A stretch of DNA of 64,000 bases from positions 124,001 through 188,000 of the forward strand of contig NZ_JNWV01000007.1 in NCBI RefSeq assembly GCF_000716535.1, written 5' to 3'. The stretch comes from Streptomyces flaveolus (GTDB lineage: Bacteria; Actinomycetota; Actinomycetes; Streptomycetales; Streptomycetaceae). Shown one piece after another: positions 42,299-50,792 of the stretch. A model generated the notes under the pieces. It saw nothing but the letters and a program-made list of their open reading frames with translations. It had not been told where the DNA came from and made no database searches. Position 1 is the first letter of the stretch, and each line of letters begins with the position of its first letter. Made by a program: the position numbers and the translations under genes.

Positions 42299-43231
42299 GT
42301 GCTGGCGCATCGACTGGGCCGTGTTGAAGCCGGACTCCCGGGCCACCTGGTCCATCGACAGGTCCGTGGACTCCAGCAGGTGCCGGGCGCGCTCCACGCG
42401 CTGCTGGGTGAGCCACTGCCCGGGGCTGATGCCGACCTCCTCGCGGAAGCGGCGGGTGAAGGTGCGTACCGACATGGCCTCCTGCTCGGCCAGGTCCCGG
42501 AGCTGGATCGGCTCGTGCAGCCGGCCCAGCGCCCAGGTCCGGGCGGCGGTCGTCGTGGCGACCTGGGGGTCGGGGACCGGGCGGTGGATGTACTGGGCCT
42601 GGCCGCCGTCGCGGTGCGGCGGTACGACCGTGCGGCGGGCCACGTCGTTGGCGACGGCCGTGCCGAAGTCGCGGCGGACCATGTGCAGGCACAGGTCGAT
42701 CCCGGCGGCGACCCCGGCCGAGGTCAGCACGTCCCCGTCGTCGACGAACAGCACGTCCGCGTCCACCCTGACCTTCGGGAACATCCGCTGGAAGTGCTCG
42801 GCGTCGGCCCAGTGGGTGGTCGCCGGGCGCCCGTCGAGGTGGCCGGCGGCGGCGAGGACGTAGGCGCCGGTGCAGATGGAGGCCAGCCGGGTGCCGGGAC
42901 GGATCAGGGCGAGGGCGGCGGCCAGCTCGTCGGTGAGCCGGCCCTCCTCGTAGAGCGGGCCGAGTTCGTACGACGCCGGGACGATCACCGTGTCGGCCGT
43001 CGCCAGCGCCTCCGGGCCGTGCGCGACCTGCACGGCGAAGTCGGCGTCGGTCTCGACCGTGCCGGGCGGCCGGGCCGAGCAGGTCACGACCTCGTACAGA
43101 CGCCGCCCCTGGGCGTCCCGGGGGCGGCCGAAGATCCGGTGCGGGATGCCCAGCTCGAAGGGCAGCAGGCCGTCCAGGGCGAGGACGGCGACCCGGTGCG
43201 GCCGGAATTCCCCTGCGGCTGCGCTCGTCAT
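42200..43231 (-). CDS. GlxA-family transcriptional regulator (DJ-1/PfpI + AraC HTH)
   Basis: A 343-residue regulator. The N-terminal DJ-1/PfpI-like domain (residues about 10-180) has the SICTGAYVLAAAGHLDGRPATTHW segment. The C-terminal AraC double helix-turn-helix (about 225-325) has LRDLAEQEAMSVRTFTRRFREEVG and MDQVARESGFNTAQSMRQHLQAALG. Such proteins control diverse catabolic or stress genes. The ATG at 43231 is preferred over upstream codons. It is divergent from the second MFS gene, which may be its target, and overlaps the first MFS gene tail to tail. Confidence 0.88.
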   Translation of the reverse strand: MTSAAAGEFRPHRVAVLALDGLLPFELGIPHRIFGRPRDAQGRRLYEVVTCSARPPGTVETDADFAVQVAHGPEALATADTVIVPASYELGPLYEEGRLTDELAAALALIRPGTRLASICTGAYVLAAAGHLDGRPATTHWADAEHFQRMFPKVRVDADVLFVDDGDVLTSAGVAAGIDLCLHMVRRDFGTAVANDVARRTVVPPHRDGGQAQYIHRPVPDPQVATTTAARTWALGRLHEPIQLRDLAEQEAMSVRTFTRRFREEVGISPGQWLTQQRVERARHLLESTDLSMDQVARESGFNTAQSMRQHLQAALGVTPTAYRRAFRTGGGAERQDGVGTPR

Positions 43232-43302
43232 GGCCCGATCATAGCGAAGGCTGTCCAGCGGGCCACTCGATGCGTGAGCATGCGCACGGGAGGGTGGGGG
43301 AC

Positions 43303-44610
43303 GTGACTCAGACAACTCCAGCCGCCGCTCCCGTCCAGGTCCCGCCCGCCCGGCGCGGCCGTGTGCACCGTGCCTGGTTCGTCGCCGCCGTCACCTTCGT
43401 CACGATCACCGGCGCGGCGGCCTTCCGATCCCTGCCCGGCCTGCTCATCGACCCGCTGCACCAGGAGTTCGGCTGGTCGCGCGGCACGATCGGCGCCGCC
43501 GTCTCCGTCAACCTCGCGCTCTACGGCCTCACCGCGCCCTTCGCCGCCGCGCTGATGGACCGCTTCGGCATCCGCCGGGTGGTCGCCGCCGCGCTCACCG
43601 TGATCGCGCTCGGCTCCGGTCTGACCGTGTGGATGACGGCGGCCTGGCAGCTACTGCTGTGCTGGGGCCTGCTGGTGGGGCTCGGCACCGGCTCCATGGC
43701 GCTGGCCTTCGCGGCGACGGTGACCAACCGCTGGTTCACCGAGCGGCGCGGTCTGGTCACCGGCATCCTCACCGCCGCCTCCGCCTCCGGCCAGCTGGTC
43801 TTCCTGCCGCTGCTGTCCTGGATCGTCGAGCGCCACGACTGGCGGCCCGCCGCGGTCACGGTCGCCCTGGCCGCGTTCGCCGTCGTCCCCTTCGTCTGGC
43901 TCCTGCTGCGCGACCACCCGGCCGACGTGGGCGTGGCGCCGTACGGGGCACGGGAGTTCGTGCCCAAGCCGCCGCCCGTCACCGGCGCCGCCCGCCGCAC
44001 GCTCGGCGTCCTCGCCTCCTCCGCCCGCACCGGCACGTTCTGGCTGCTCGCCGGCACCTTCGCGATATGCGGCGCCTCCACCAACGGCCTGGTCCAGACG
44101 CACTTCGTGCCCGCCGAACACGACCACGGCATGCCCGTGACGACGGCGGCCTCGCTGCTCGCGGTGATCGGCGTCTTCGACGTCGTCGGCACGATCGCCT
44201 CCGGCTGGTTCACCGACCGCTTCGAACCGCGCCGCCTGCTCGCCGTCTACTACGCCCTGCGCGGCCTGTCCCTGCTGTTCCTGCCGATGCTGCTGGGCCC
44301 CGCCGTCCACCCGCCGATGCTCTTCTTCATCGTCTTCTACGGCCTCGACTGGGTCGCCACCGTCCCGCCCACCCTGGCCCTGTGCCGCGAGCAGTTCGGC
44401 GAGGACAGCGCCATCGTCTTCGGCTGGGTGCTCGCCTCCCACCAGGTCGGCGCGGCCCTCGTCGCCTATCTCGGCGGAGTCGCCCGGGACGTCTTCGGCT
44501 CCTACGACGTCGTCTGGTACGCCTCCGGCACGCTGTGCGCGGCGGCGGCCCTCATGGCGCTGGTCATCCGGCGCACGGCACCGGCCGCCCGCACGCTCGC
44601 CGTATCCTGA
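43303..44610 (+). CDS. MFS transporter (monocarboxylate/oxalate-type)
   Basis: A 435-residue twelve-helix MFS protein resembling the MCT/OFA-like group (ATVTNRWFTERRGLVTGILTAASASGQLVFLPLLSWI near 145-182). The signature between helices 2 and 3 is DRFGIRRVVAA. A conserved acidic/aromatic segment GLDWVATVPPTLALCREQFG lies near 347. The GTG at 43303 follows GGAGGGTGGGGG. It is divergent from the GlxA-type regulator, which suggests local control. Transport of an organic acid is likely but unproven. Confidence 0.85.
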   Translation: MTQTTPAAAPVQVPPARRGRVHRAWFVAAVTFVTITGAAAFRSLPGLLIDPLHQEFGWSRGTIGAAVSVNLALYGLTAPFAAALMDRFGIRRVVAAALTVIALGSGLTVWMTAAWQLLLCWGLLVGLGTGSMALAFAATVTNRWFTERRGLVTGILTAASASGQLVFLPLLSWIVERHDWRPAAVTVALAAFAVVPFVWLLLRDHPADVGVAPYGAREFVPKPPPVTGAARRTLGVLASSARTGTFWLLAGTFAICGASTNGLVQTHFVPAEHDHGMPVTTAASLLAVIGVFDVVGTIASGWFTDRFEPRRLLAVYYALRGLSLLFLPMLLGPAVHPPMLFFIVFYGLDWVATVPPTLALCREQFGEDSAIVFGWVLASHQVGAALVAYLGGVARDVFGSYDVVWYASGTLCAAAALMALVIRRTAPAARTLAVS

Positions 44611-44816
44611 GCCGCACCACCGAACGCACACCGCGAAAGAACCTGGGCCTACGCACCCGCGCCGAGTTGCTGACGGCGATCGAGGCGGCGGGCCTGCGGG
44701 TCACCGGCCGCGCGGACACCCGCCCCGTCCACCCCCGTTCGACCGACCAGGCCGACCCCCTGCACGCGGCCCGCGCGGCCGAGACCACGTCCCTGTGGCG
44801 CCTCGCCCCGCGCTGA
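44611..44816 (+). pseudogene. Possible C-terminal gene fragment of unknown origin
   Basis: About 68 codons directly after the MFS stop, ending at the TGA 44814-44816, read LRTRAELLTAIEAAGLRVTGRAD and end ETTSLWRLAPR. The wording looks like the tail of a bacterial enzyme (for example a methyltransferase), but there is no start codon or body. I cannot name a family. It fits the pattern of other 3' remnants in this part of the window. Confidence 0.3.
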
Positions 44817-44895
44817 CGGGCAGGCTCGGCCACGCCGTGGAACCGCGCGGCTCAGCCGCCGTCGAGCCGCGCGAACCGCCCCCGGTGGAAGAGCG

Positions 44896-46526
44896 CGCGG
44901 CACGCGGATGCCGTACGCGCGCAGCAGCTGCTTCGCCGCGTGCTCGCTGAGCTGCCGGCCGGGCTGCATCAGGGCCTCGGCCTTGCGGAAGGAGGGGGAG
45001 GGGGTGCGCGGGGCCGTGTCGAAGGGGGAGCGGTAGTCGGTCACGAAGCGGTGGTGGTCGAGCCAGGCGCGCACGGCGGTCAGGCAGTTGCCGACCGTGC
45101 GGAAGGTGGCCACGCGGGAGGAGCCGAGCAGGACGTCCCGGTACGCCGGCTCGGTGCCGGCCGGTGAGCCCCACACCACGCACACCAGCTTGTCCGTCTC
45201 CTCGGCCGCCTCGACCAGGTCCTGGACGAGCCGGTCGCTCAGCGGCGGGAACGGGCCGGTGACCGGGCAGATCAGGACGCCCACCGCCGGGTCGGCGAGC
45301 AGCGCGTCGATGATCTTCCGGCCGCGCCGGTCGCCGACCGGGTGACCGCCGTTGTCCACCGGGTTGGCCACGCTCAGGTACTCCGGTATCCACTGGTGCA
45401 GCTCGGCCTGCTTCTCCGGCGACAGCCTCGGCAGCCGGAGCCCCGCCCCGGCGGCCAGGTCGGCGACGTGCGCGCCGGTGCCGCCGGAGATCGAGCAGAC
45501 GACCACGCCGTCGGCCCGGGGCGCCCGCGCCCGCGCCAGCAGGGCGGCCGTGTCCTGGAGTTCGTCCAGGGCGTCGACACGGATCACGCCGTACTGCCGC
45601 ATGGCCGCGTCGACCACGTCGTCGGCACCGGTGAGCTTGCCGGTGTGCGAGGCGGCCGTCCGGGCGCCGGCCTCGGTGCGGCCCACCTTCACGGCGACGA
45701 CCGGGACCTTGCGGCGGGCGGCGCGGTCGGCGGCCAGCAGGAAGGCGCGGCCGTCCTTGAGACCTTCGATGTAGCAGGCGATGGCGCCGACCTCGGGCTG
45801 CTCGGCGAACCAGGAGAGGAAGTCGGCGGTCTCCAGGTCGGCCTCGTTGCCGGTGGGCGCCCAGTGCGAGAGCCGGACGCCGAGGTCCTGGAGGGCGAAG
45901 ACGGGCCGGCCCTGGTGCCCGGACTGGGTGATCAGCGCGATGGCCGGCCCGGTGAGGTCGTCCCGGAAGCGTTCGAAGGCGTTCAGGTTGGTGTTCGGGC
46001 CGAGCAGTCTGAGGCCCGAGCGCCGTACCGCCTCGGCCAGCCGTTGCTGTGCCTCGGCGCCCGCCCGGCCGGTCTCCGCGAACCCGGAGGCGAAGGCGAC
46101 CGCGAACCTGACCTTCGCCTCGGCGAGTTCCTCGACCAGCGGGAGCGGGTCGGCCACCAGCAGCACGGCCAGGTCGACCTGTCCGGGCAGCTCGGCGACG
46201 GAGGCCGCGCAGGGCAGGCCGAACACGGAGGTCCGGGTCGGGTGCACCGGGTGCACCCGGGCCCCCACCCGCGCGGCCCAGTCCAGCAGTTGCCGGGTGA
46301 TCCCGGTGTTCGGCCGTCCTTCGGCGTCCGACGCGCCGATCACGGCGACCGACCCGGGCCGGAAGAACCGGTTCAGGTCCGGTACGTCCGCGTGCAGCGG
46401 GCGACCGCTGACATCGAGGTCCGCCACCCGGTCGTGGACGGCGGGTCCGGGCCGCTGGTCGCCGCAGGCGATGACCCGGGCCCGGCGGGAGTCGGTGGTG
46501 AGGGTGCCGTGGGTCGATCCAAGCAT
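44896..46526 (-). pseudogene. NDP-forming acyl-CoA synthetase truncated before its ATP-grasp domain
   Basis: From ATG 46526 (AGGAGG upstream) about 543 residues are recognisable. There is a CoA-binding domain (SVAVIGASDAEGRPNTG near 55), a succinyl-CoA-ligase-like flavodoxin domain (LLGPNTNLNAF, ALITQSGHQG, SHTGKLTGADDVVDAAM) and the linker. The match ends at EHAAKQLLRAYGIRVPR, the first helix of the ATP-grasp domain, which should continue for about 200 residues. After 44896 the frame gives nonsense. One frame over, a short tail ending RFARLDGG stops at 44852-44854 and may be the end of a lost neighbour. Without ATP-grasp, acyl-CoA synthesis is impossible. Confidence 0.75.
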
Positions 46527-46563
46527 CGTTCCGCCCGCCTCCTGTGAGACAGCCACCAGTTAC

Positions 46564-46602
46564 CTGACGCACTGTCAGATCACTGGACTGACGGAGCGTC
46601 AG
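46564..46602 (-). promoter_or_regulatory. Paired palindromic operators upstream of the acyl-CoA synthetase gene
   Basis: CTGACGCACTGTCAG (46564-46578) and CTGACGGAGCGTCAG (46588-46602) are two 15-bp palindromes, 24 bp centre to centre, 38 bp upstream of the synthetase start. They belong to a CTGACG-N3-CGTCAG family also found at 47947 and 50762. Confidence 0.65.
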
Positions 46603-46635
46603 GGAACCGGTCGGAACGGCAAAGTTGCCGCGCGG

Positions 46636-47814
46636 CTACGTCAGCCTCTTCGCGACCGCCTTCGCGATCCGCCCGGCGTCGATCGCCAGCTCCCGGAGCA
46701 TCCCGCTGATGGGATTGGTGAACCCGGTGAAGTACAGGCCGGGCGCCGGCGCGGGCGTACGGCCGCCGTGCACCACCGGCCTGCCGCGCCCGTCCAGCAC
46801 CCCGAGATGCCCGACCAGCCCCTCCAGCGCCCGCGTGTACCCGGTCGCCGCGATCACCGCGTCGGGCGAGATCCGGCTGCCGTCGGCGAGGACCACCTTG
46901 CCGTCCTCGAACGCCTCCACGGCGGCCACGATCTCCACCTTGCCCGTGCGCACGGCGTCGACCAGGCCGACGTCCTGGACCGGGATCGCCCCCTGCTTCA
47001 CCCTGCTGTACAGGCCGGTGTCCGGCCGCGGCAGTCCGTGCGCGGTCAGGTCCGGGGTGCTGAGCCGCCCCACCGGCCCGGCGAGCCGGTCCACGAGCCG
47101 CACCGGCAGCCGCCGGACCAGCACGCCCGTGTACTGGGAGGCCCAGCCGAGCGTCGACCGGCGCAGGATGTGCGGCGCCGTGCGCACCGCCAGCCGTACC
47201 CGCGCCGCCCCGCCCTCCACCAGGTCCACGGCGATCTCCGCACCCGTGTTGCCGATGCCGACGACGAGCACGTCACGGCCCCGGTACGGCCCGGCGTCGC
47301 GGTACTCGCCCGCGTGCAGGAACTCGCCGCCGTACGACGCGCGGCCCGGCCAGTCGGGGATGCGCGGGGTGTGGTTGAAGCCGGTGGCGACGATCACCGC
47401 GCTGCCGGTCAGCTCCCGGCCGCCGGAGGCGTGCAGCAGCCACCCGGTGCCGTCCCCGCTCCGCTCGACGCGGTGGACCTCGACCCCCGTGACGATCTCC
47501 AGCTCGTGGTGCTCGGCGTACTTCTCCAGGTAGCGGACCACGTCGTCCCGGGAGACCCAGCGGCCGAACTTCCGGGGGATGGCGAGCCCGGGCAGCGAGG
47601 ACAGCCGCCGGGTGGTGTGCAGGTGCAGCCGGTCGTAGTGGCGGCGCCAGGAGGCGCCCACCCGGTCGGACTTCTCCAGCACCACGGCTCGTATGCCCCG
47701 CGCCCGTAGCGCGTACGCGGCGGCGAGCCCTCCGGGACCGGCGCCGATCACGTAGACCGGGCGGTCGGCGGGGGTCGGCGACGGGTGGGCGGGGGAGGGA
47801 CGGGAGACGGCCAT
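46636..47814 (-). CDS. FAD/NAD(P)-dependent monooxygenase (flavin-containing monooxygenase type)
   Basis: A 392-residue flavoprotein. The FAD-binding Rossmann motif is VIGAGPGGLAAAYALRARG near 21-39. The FMO-like identity segment is around VATGFNHTPRIPDWPG. The NADPH-binding motif VVGIGNTGAEIAVDL lies near 180. A late GYTRALEGLVGHLGVLD and LYFTGFTNPISGMLRE complete the fold. It probably oxygenates a ketone or amine (Baeyer-Villiger or N-oxidation); the substrate is unknown. The ATG at 47814 is used. It lies upstream of the synthetase on the same strand, divergent from the DoxX gene. Confidence 0.87.
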   Translation of the reverse strand: MAVSRPSPAHPSPTPADRPVYVIGAGPGGLAAAYALRARGIRAVVLEKSDRVGASWRRHYDRLHLHTTRRLSSLPGLAIPRKFGRWVSRDDVVRYLEKYAEHHELEIVTGVEVHRVERSGDGTGWLLHASGGRELTGSAVIVATGFNHTPRIPDWPGRASYGGEFLHAGEYRDAGPYRGRDVLVVGIGNTGAEIAVDLVEGGAARVRLAVRTAPHILRRSTLGWASQYTGVLVRRLPVRLVDRLAGPVGRLSTPDLTAHGLPRPDTGLYSRVKQGAIPVQDVGLVDAVRTGKVEIVAAVEAFEDGKVVLADGSRISPDAVIAATGYTRALEGLVGHLGVLDGRGRPVVHGGRTPAPAPGLYFTGFTNPISGMLRELAIDAGRIAKAVAKRLT

Positions 47815-47946
47815 GAGCGGGAGCGTAATCACACACCCGGTTGATGGGTCTCGGTCAAGACCGGAATTGGTTGCGGATTGATCACGGGTGTACGGGAAGG
47901 GTGCCCCGCCCGTGAAGGAGGGCGCCCGCACCGGGCATCGCGACAC

Positions 47947-47965
47947 ATCTGACGTACCGTCAGAT
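47947..47965 (+). promoter_or_regulatory. 19-bp palindromic operator at the DoxX start
   Basis: ATCTGACGTACCGTCAGAT is a perfect 19-bp palindrome (odd centre) ending two bases before the ATG at 47968. A TACCGT -10-like element (47955-47960) lies inside it, seven bases before the ATG, so the message would be leaderless and repression would be direct. Confidence 0.7.
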
Positions 47966-47967
47966 CC

Positions 47968-48417
47968 ATGGACGCTCTGTGGCTGGACGGTGCTCAGTGG
48001 CTGGCGGTGCTGCGCATCGGCCTCGGCCTGTGGTGGCTGGAGAGCTGGCGGCACAAGGACAAGAAGGCCTGGTTCGAGCGGGGCAGCGGGATCGCGTGGG
48101 CCGCGGACGTGGCCGCGAGACACCGGTGGACCCCGGTCCGGGCGGGCTTCGCCACGGTGGTCGGACCCCACCCGAAGCTGATGGCGTACGTGGTCGCCTA
48201 CGCCGAACTCTCCCTGGGCCTCGGCCTGATCGCCGGCTTCCTGACCCCGGTGGCCCTGCTGGGCGGCCTGCTCCTGAACCTCCTCTACTTCGTCCTGATG
48301 ATCCACGACTGGGCGGAACAGGGCCAGAACTCGATGATGGCCCTGATCTGTCTGGTCGGCTTCTTCGGGATGTCCTGGCAGACGTGGTCGCTGGACGCGG
48401 CGCTGGGCTGGTTCTGA
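47968..48417 (+). CDS. DoxX-family small membrane protein
   Basis: A 149-residue protein with four predicted hydrophobic helices and the DoxX-type pattern (VLRIGLGLWWLESWRHKD at the N-terminus, AYAELSLGLGLIAGFLTPVALLGGLLLNLLYF in the middle). DoxX proteins are quinol- or redox-linked membrane subunits of uncertain role. It begins directly after a palindromic operator. Its stop overlaps the next ATG (TGATG), so it is co-translated with the DUF35 protein. Confidence 0.85.
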   Translation: MDALWLDGAQWLAVLRIGLGLWWLESWRHKDKKAWFERGSGIAWAADVAARHRWTPVRAGFATVVGPHPKLMAYVVAYAELSLGLGLIAGFLTPVALLGGLLLNLLYFVLMIHDWAEQGQNSMMALICLVGFFGMSWQTWSLDAALGWF

Positions 48418-48818
48418 TGGACGGCCCGCGCCACGACGTCCCGGAGACCGACGCCCTCACCCACCCCTACTGGGAGGCGGCGGCGCGCGGCCGGCTGCTG
48501 ATCCGCCGCTGCGGGGCCTGCGGCCGGGCCCACCACTACCCCCGGGAGTTCTGCCCGCACTGCTGGAGCGAGGAGGTGGCCTGGGAGGAGGCGAGCGGCC
48601 GGGCCACGCTCTACACGTGGTCCGCGGTCCACCGCAACGACCTGCCGCCGTTCAGCGCCCGCGTCCCCTACCTGGCCGCGGTGGTCGACCTGGCCGAGGG
48701 GCCGCGGATGATGACGGAACTGGTGGACAGCCCGGAGCACGGCCTGCGGGACGGGATGCCGCTCCGGGTCACGTTCCGGGACGGATTCCCGGTGTTCCGG
48801 GCAGCGCCCGGAAGCTGA
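48417..48818 (+). CDS. DUF35 Zn-ribbon/OB-fold acyl-CoA-associated protein
   Basis: A 133-residue DUF35 protein. The rubredoxin-like zinc ribbon is CGACGRAHHYPREFCPHC (C-x2-C...C-x2-C, residues about 32-49). The OB-fold follows (GRATLYTWSAVHR and DLAEGPRMMTELVD). DUF35 proteins pair with thiolase-like lipid-transfer proteins (Ltp2) in steroid side-chain aldol cleavage and similar reactions. A thiolase-like gene lies close by at 49545-50717. The stop is three bases from the end of the convergent PNPOx gene. Confidence 0.88.
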   Translation: MDGPRHDVPETDALTHPYWEAAARGRLLIRRCGACGRAHHYPREFCPHCWSEEVAWEEASGRATLYTWSAVHRNDLPPFSARVPYLAAVVDLAEGPRMMTELVDSPEHGLRDGMPLRVTFRDGFPVFRAAPGS

Positions 48819-48821
48819 GCC

Positions 48822-49490
48822 TCACGGCCACAGCAACACCCTGCTCCAGCCGAACCCGGTGCTGCGGTACTCCAGGCGTACGTGCCGCCGCTCCGCGTCC
48901 CCCTGGAAGAACTCCACCGTCTCCGGGTGCAGCCGGTACAGGGTCCAGGTCGGCGACGGCTCGACGGGGTTCTCCCGGGCCCGCTCCCAGGCCGCATCCG
49001 AGGCCCGCCGCAGCTCCTCCACCGAGGACAGCTCCTCGCTCTGCCGACCGGTCAGCGCGGCGGCCAGCGCGCCCGTGGACCGCGCGTGCAGATCGGCCTG
49101 GCTCTCCTCGGCCGGCGCCGAGGTCACCGGCCCGCGCACCCGCACCTGGCGGCCGAGCACCGGCCAGTAGAAGGCGAGGGCCGCGTACGGCCGGGCGCTG
49201 AGCGCGCGTCCCTTGCGGCTCGTGGCGTGCGTGGCGAAGGCCCAGCCGTCCGCGTCGGCGCCGTGCAGCATCACGATCCGCACGTCCGGCCTGCCCTCCT
49301 CGTCCACGGTCGCCAGCGACATGGTGTGCGGCTCCGGCTGCCCCGCCGCGACGGCCTCCGCGAACCAGTTCGTGAACAGGGTGAGCGGGGTGGGCGGGGC
49401 GGTGTCCGGGTCGAAGGGCCGCAGCTCGGTCACCTGGGCGTCCCAGACCCGCAGCGACCGGAGCAGCTCGTGAAGATCGTGCTGTGCCAT
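48822..49490 (-). CDS. Second pyridoxine/pyridoxamine 5'-phosphate oxidase-like protein
   Basis: A 222-residue PNPOx-family protein (MSLATVDEEGRPDVRIVMLHGADADGW near 57-82, and a C-terminal VEFFQGDAERRHVRLEYR dimerisation motif). The FMN-binding Arg/Lys positions seen in PdxH at 18240 are partly preserved, including SRKGRAL. It differs from that PdxH in length and sequence, so it is a paralogue that may act on another substrate. It sits between the DUF35 and thiolase genes without obvious metabolic connection. Confidence 0.82.
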   Translation of the reverse strand: MAQHDLHELLRSLRVWDAQVTELRPFDPDTAPPTPLTLFTNWFAEAVAAGQPEPHTMSLATVDEEGRPDVRIVMLHGADADGWAFATHATSRKGRALSARPYAALAFYWPVLGRQVRVRGPVTSAPAEESQADLHARSTGALAAALTGRQSEELSSVEELRRASDAAWERARENPVEPSPTWTLYRLHPETVEFFQGDAERRHVRLEYRSTGFGWSRVLLWP

Positions 49491-49544
49491 GGGGCGAGTA
49501 TCACCCGGGCCGGCTCCCGGCCCCGGCGGCGCGGGGCCGTATCC

Positions 49545-50717
49545 TCACTCCCTTCCCAGCACCACGGTCCCCGAGGAGCAGAACCACCCCCCGGTCCCGG
49601 AGGCCACACCCAGCCGGGGCAAGCCACCGTCCCGGCCCCGGACTTGCCGCTCCCCGGCCTCCCCGCGAAGCTGCCGCACCGCCTCCACCAGCAGGAACAG
49701 CCCCCGCATGCCCGGGTGCTGGGCCGACAGGCCGCCGCCGTCCGTGTTGACCGGCAGCTCTCCGCCCCGGACCAGCAGCCGGCCCTCCCCCACGAACGCG
49801 CCGCCCTCGCCCTTGGCGCAGAAGCCCAGGTCCTCCAGGGTGACCAGGGTCATGTAGGTGAAGGCGTCGTAGATCTGTGCGAAGTCGATGTCCGCCGGGC
49901 GCACCCCGGCCCGCCCGAAGGCCAGCCGGCCGCTCACCGCCGCCGGGGAGACCGTGAAGTCCGGCCACTCGGACATGGTGGCGTGGGAGACGTGCTCACC
50001 GGTGCCGAGGACCCAGACCGGGGCCGTACGGCAGTCCCGCACGTACTCCTCGGCCGCCAGCAGGACCGCCGCGCCGCCGTCCGAGCGCACACAGCAGTGC
50101 AGCTTGGTGAAGGGGTCGGCGATCAGCGGGCCGGACAGGACGTCGTCGACGGTGACCGGCGTGCGGAACATCGCCCCGGGGTTGAGGGCCGCGTTCGCCC
50201 TCGCCTGGACCGCCACCTGGGCCAGCTCCTCGATCGTCGTCCCGTACTCGATCATGTGCCGGCGGGCCGCCATCGCGTACTTGGCGATCAGCGTGTGGCC
50301 GTACGGGGCCTCGAACTGGAGCGGGCCCCGGGCGCCGAAGGACAGGGTGCCCGTGCGCCGGCCCGCCCTGACGTCCGCGCGGGCCGTCGAGCCGTACACC
50401 AGCAGCACGGCGTTCGCGTGGCCCGCCGCTATCGCGTCCGCCGCGTGCGCCGCCATGACCTCCCACGTCGAGCCGCCGACCGAGGTGGAGTCCACCCAGG
50501 TGGGCCGCAGCCCCAGGTACTCGGCGACCTCCACCGGGGCCAGCGTGCCGAGGCCGGCGGAGGCGAAACCGTCGACGACCGTGCGGTCCAGGCCCGCGTC
50601 GGCGAGGGCCCGGCGGGCCGCCTGGGCGTGCAGCGCGTACGCCGTCGCGTCGTCCACGCGTCCGCAGTCGGACAGGGCCACGCCGACCACGGCGACCTTC
50701 CTGCTCCCGCGAGCCAT
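49545..50717 (-). CDS. Thiolase-like lipid-transfer protein (SCP-x/Ltp2 type)
   Basis: A 390-residue thiolase-fold protein with VAVVGVALSDCGRVD at the N-terminus and the SVGGSTWEVMAAHAADAIAAGHANAVLLVYGS segment, where true thiolases have their nucleophile Cys. That position here is Gly/Ser, as in Ltp2-type aldolases. Conserved His/Tyr stretches appear in IYDAFTYMTLVTLEDLGFC. It likely works with a DUF35 partner in retro-aldol cleavage of acyl-CoAs. The ATG at 50717 is chosen. It is divergent from an acyl-CoA dehydrogenase, with a shared CTGACG-type operator between them. Confidence 0.85.
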   Translation of the reverse strand: MARGSRKVAVVGVALSDCGRVDDATAYALHAQAARRALADAGLDRTVVDGFASAGLGTLAPVEVAEYLGLRPTWVDSTSVGGSTWEVMAAHAADAIAAGHANAVLLVYGSTARADVRAGRRTGTLSFGARGPLQFEAPYGHTLIAKYAMAARRHMIEYGTTIEELAQVAVQARANAALNPGAMFRTPVTVDDVLSGPLIADPFTKLHCCVRSDGGAAVLLAAEEYVRDCRTAPVWVLGTGEHVSHATMSEWPDFTVSPAAVSGRLAFGRAGVRPADIDFAQIYDAFTYMTLVTLEDLGFCAKGEGGAFVGEGRLLVRGGELPVNTDGGGLSAQHPGMRGLFLLVEAVRQLRGEAGERQVRGRDGGLPRLGVASGTGGWFCSSGTVVLGRE

Positions 50718-50757
50718 GAGAGGGCTCCTCCCTCTGTGCATCTCGTTCCGGCCTGCC

Positions 50758-50776
50758 TAATATGACGGACCGTCAG
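50758..50776 (+). promoter_or_regulatory. -10 box and CTGACG-type operator of the divergent thiolase/dehydrogenase pair
   Basis: TGACGGACCGTCA (50763-50775) is a perfect 13-bp palindrome that matches the CTGACG-N3-CGTCAG family except for its outermost left base. A TAATAT -10-like element (50758-50763) abuts it. GGAGGG follows before the ATG at 50793. Repression of both divergent genes from this site is plausible. Confidence 0.65.
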
Positions 50777-50792
50777 ACAAGGAGGGAAGGCC

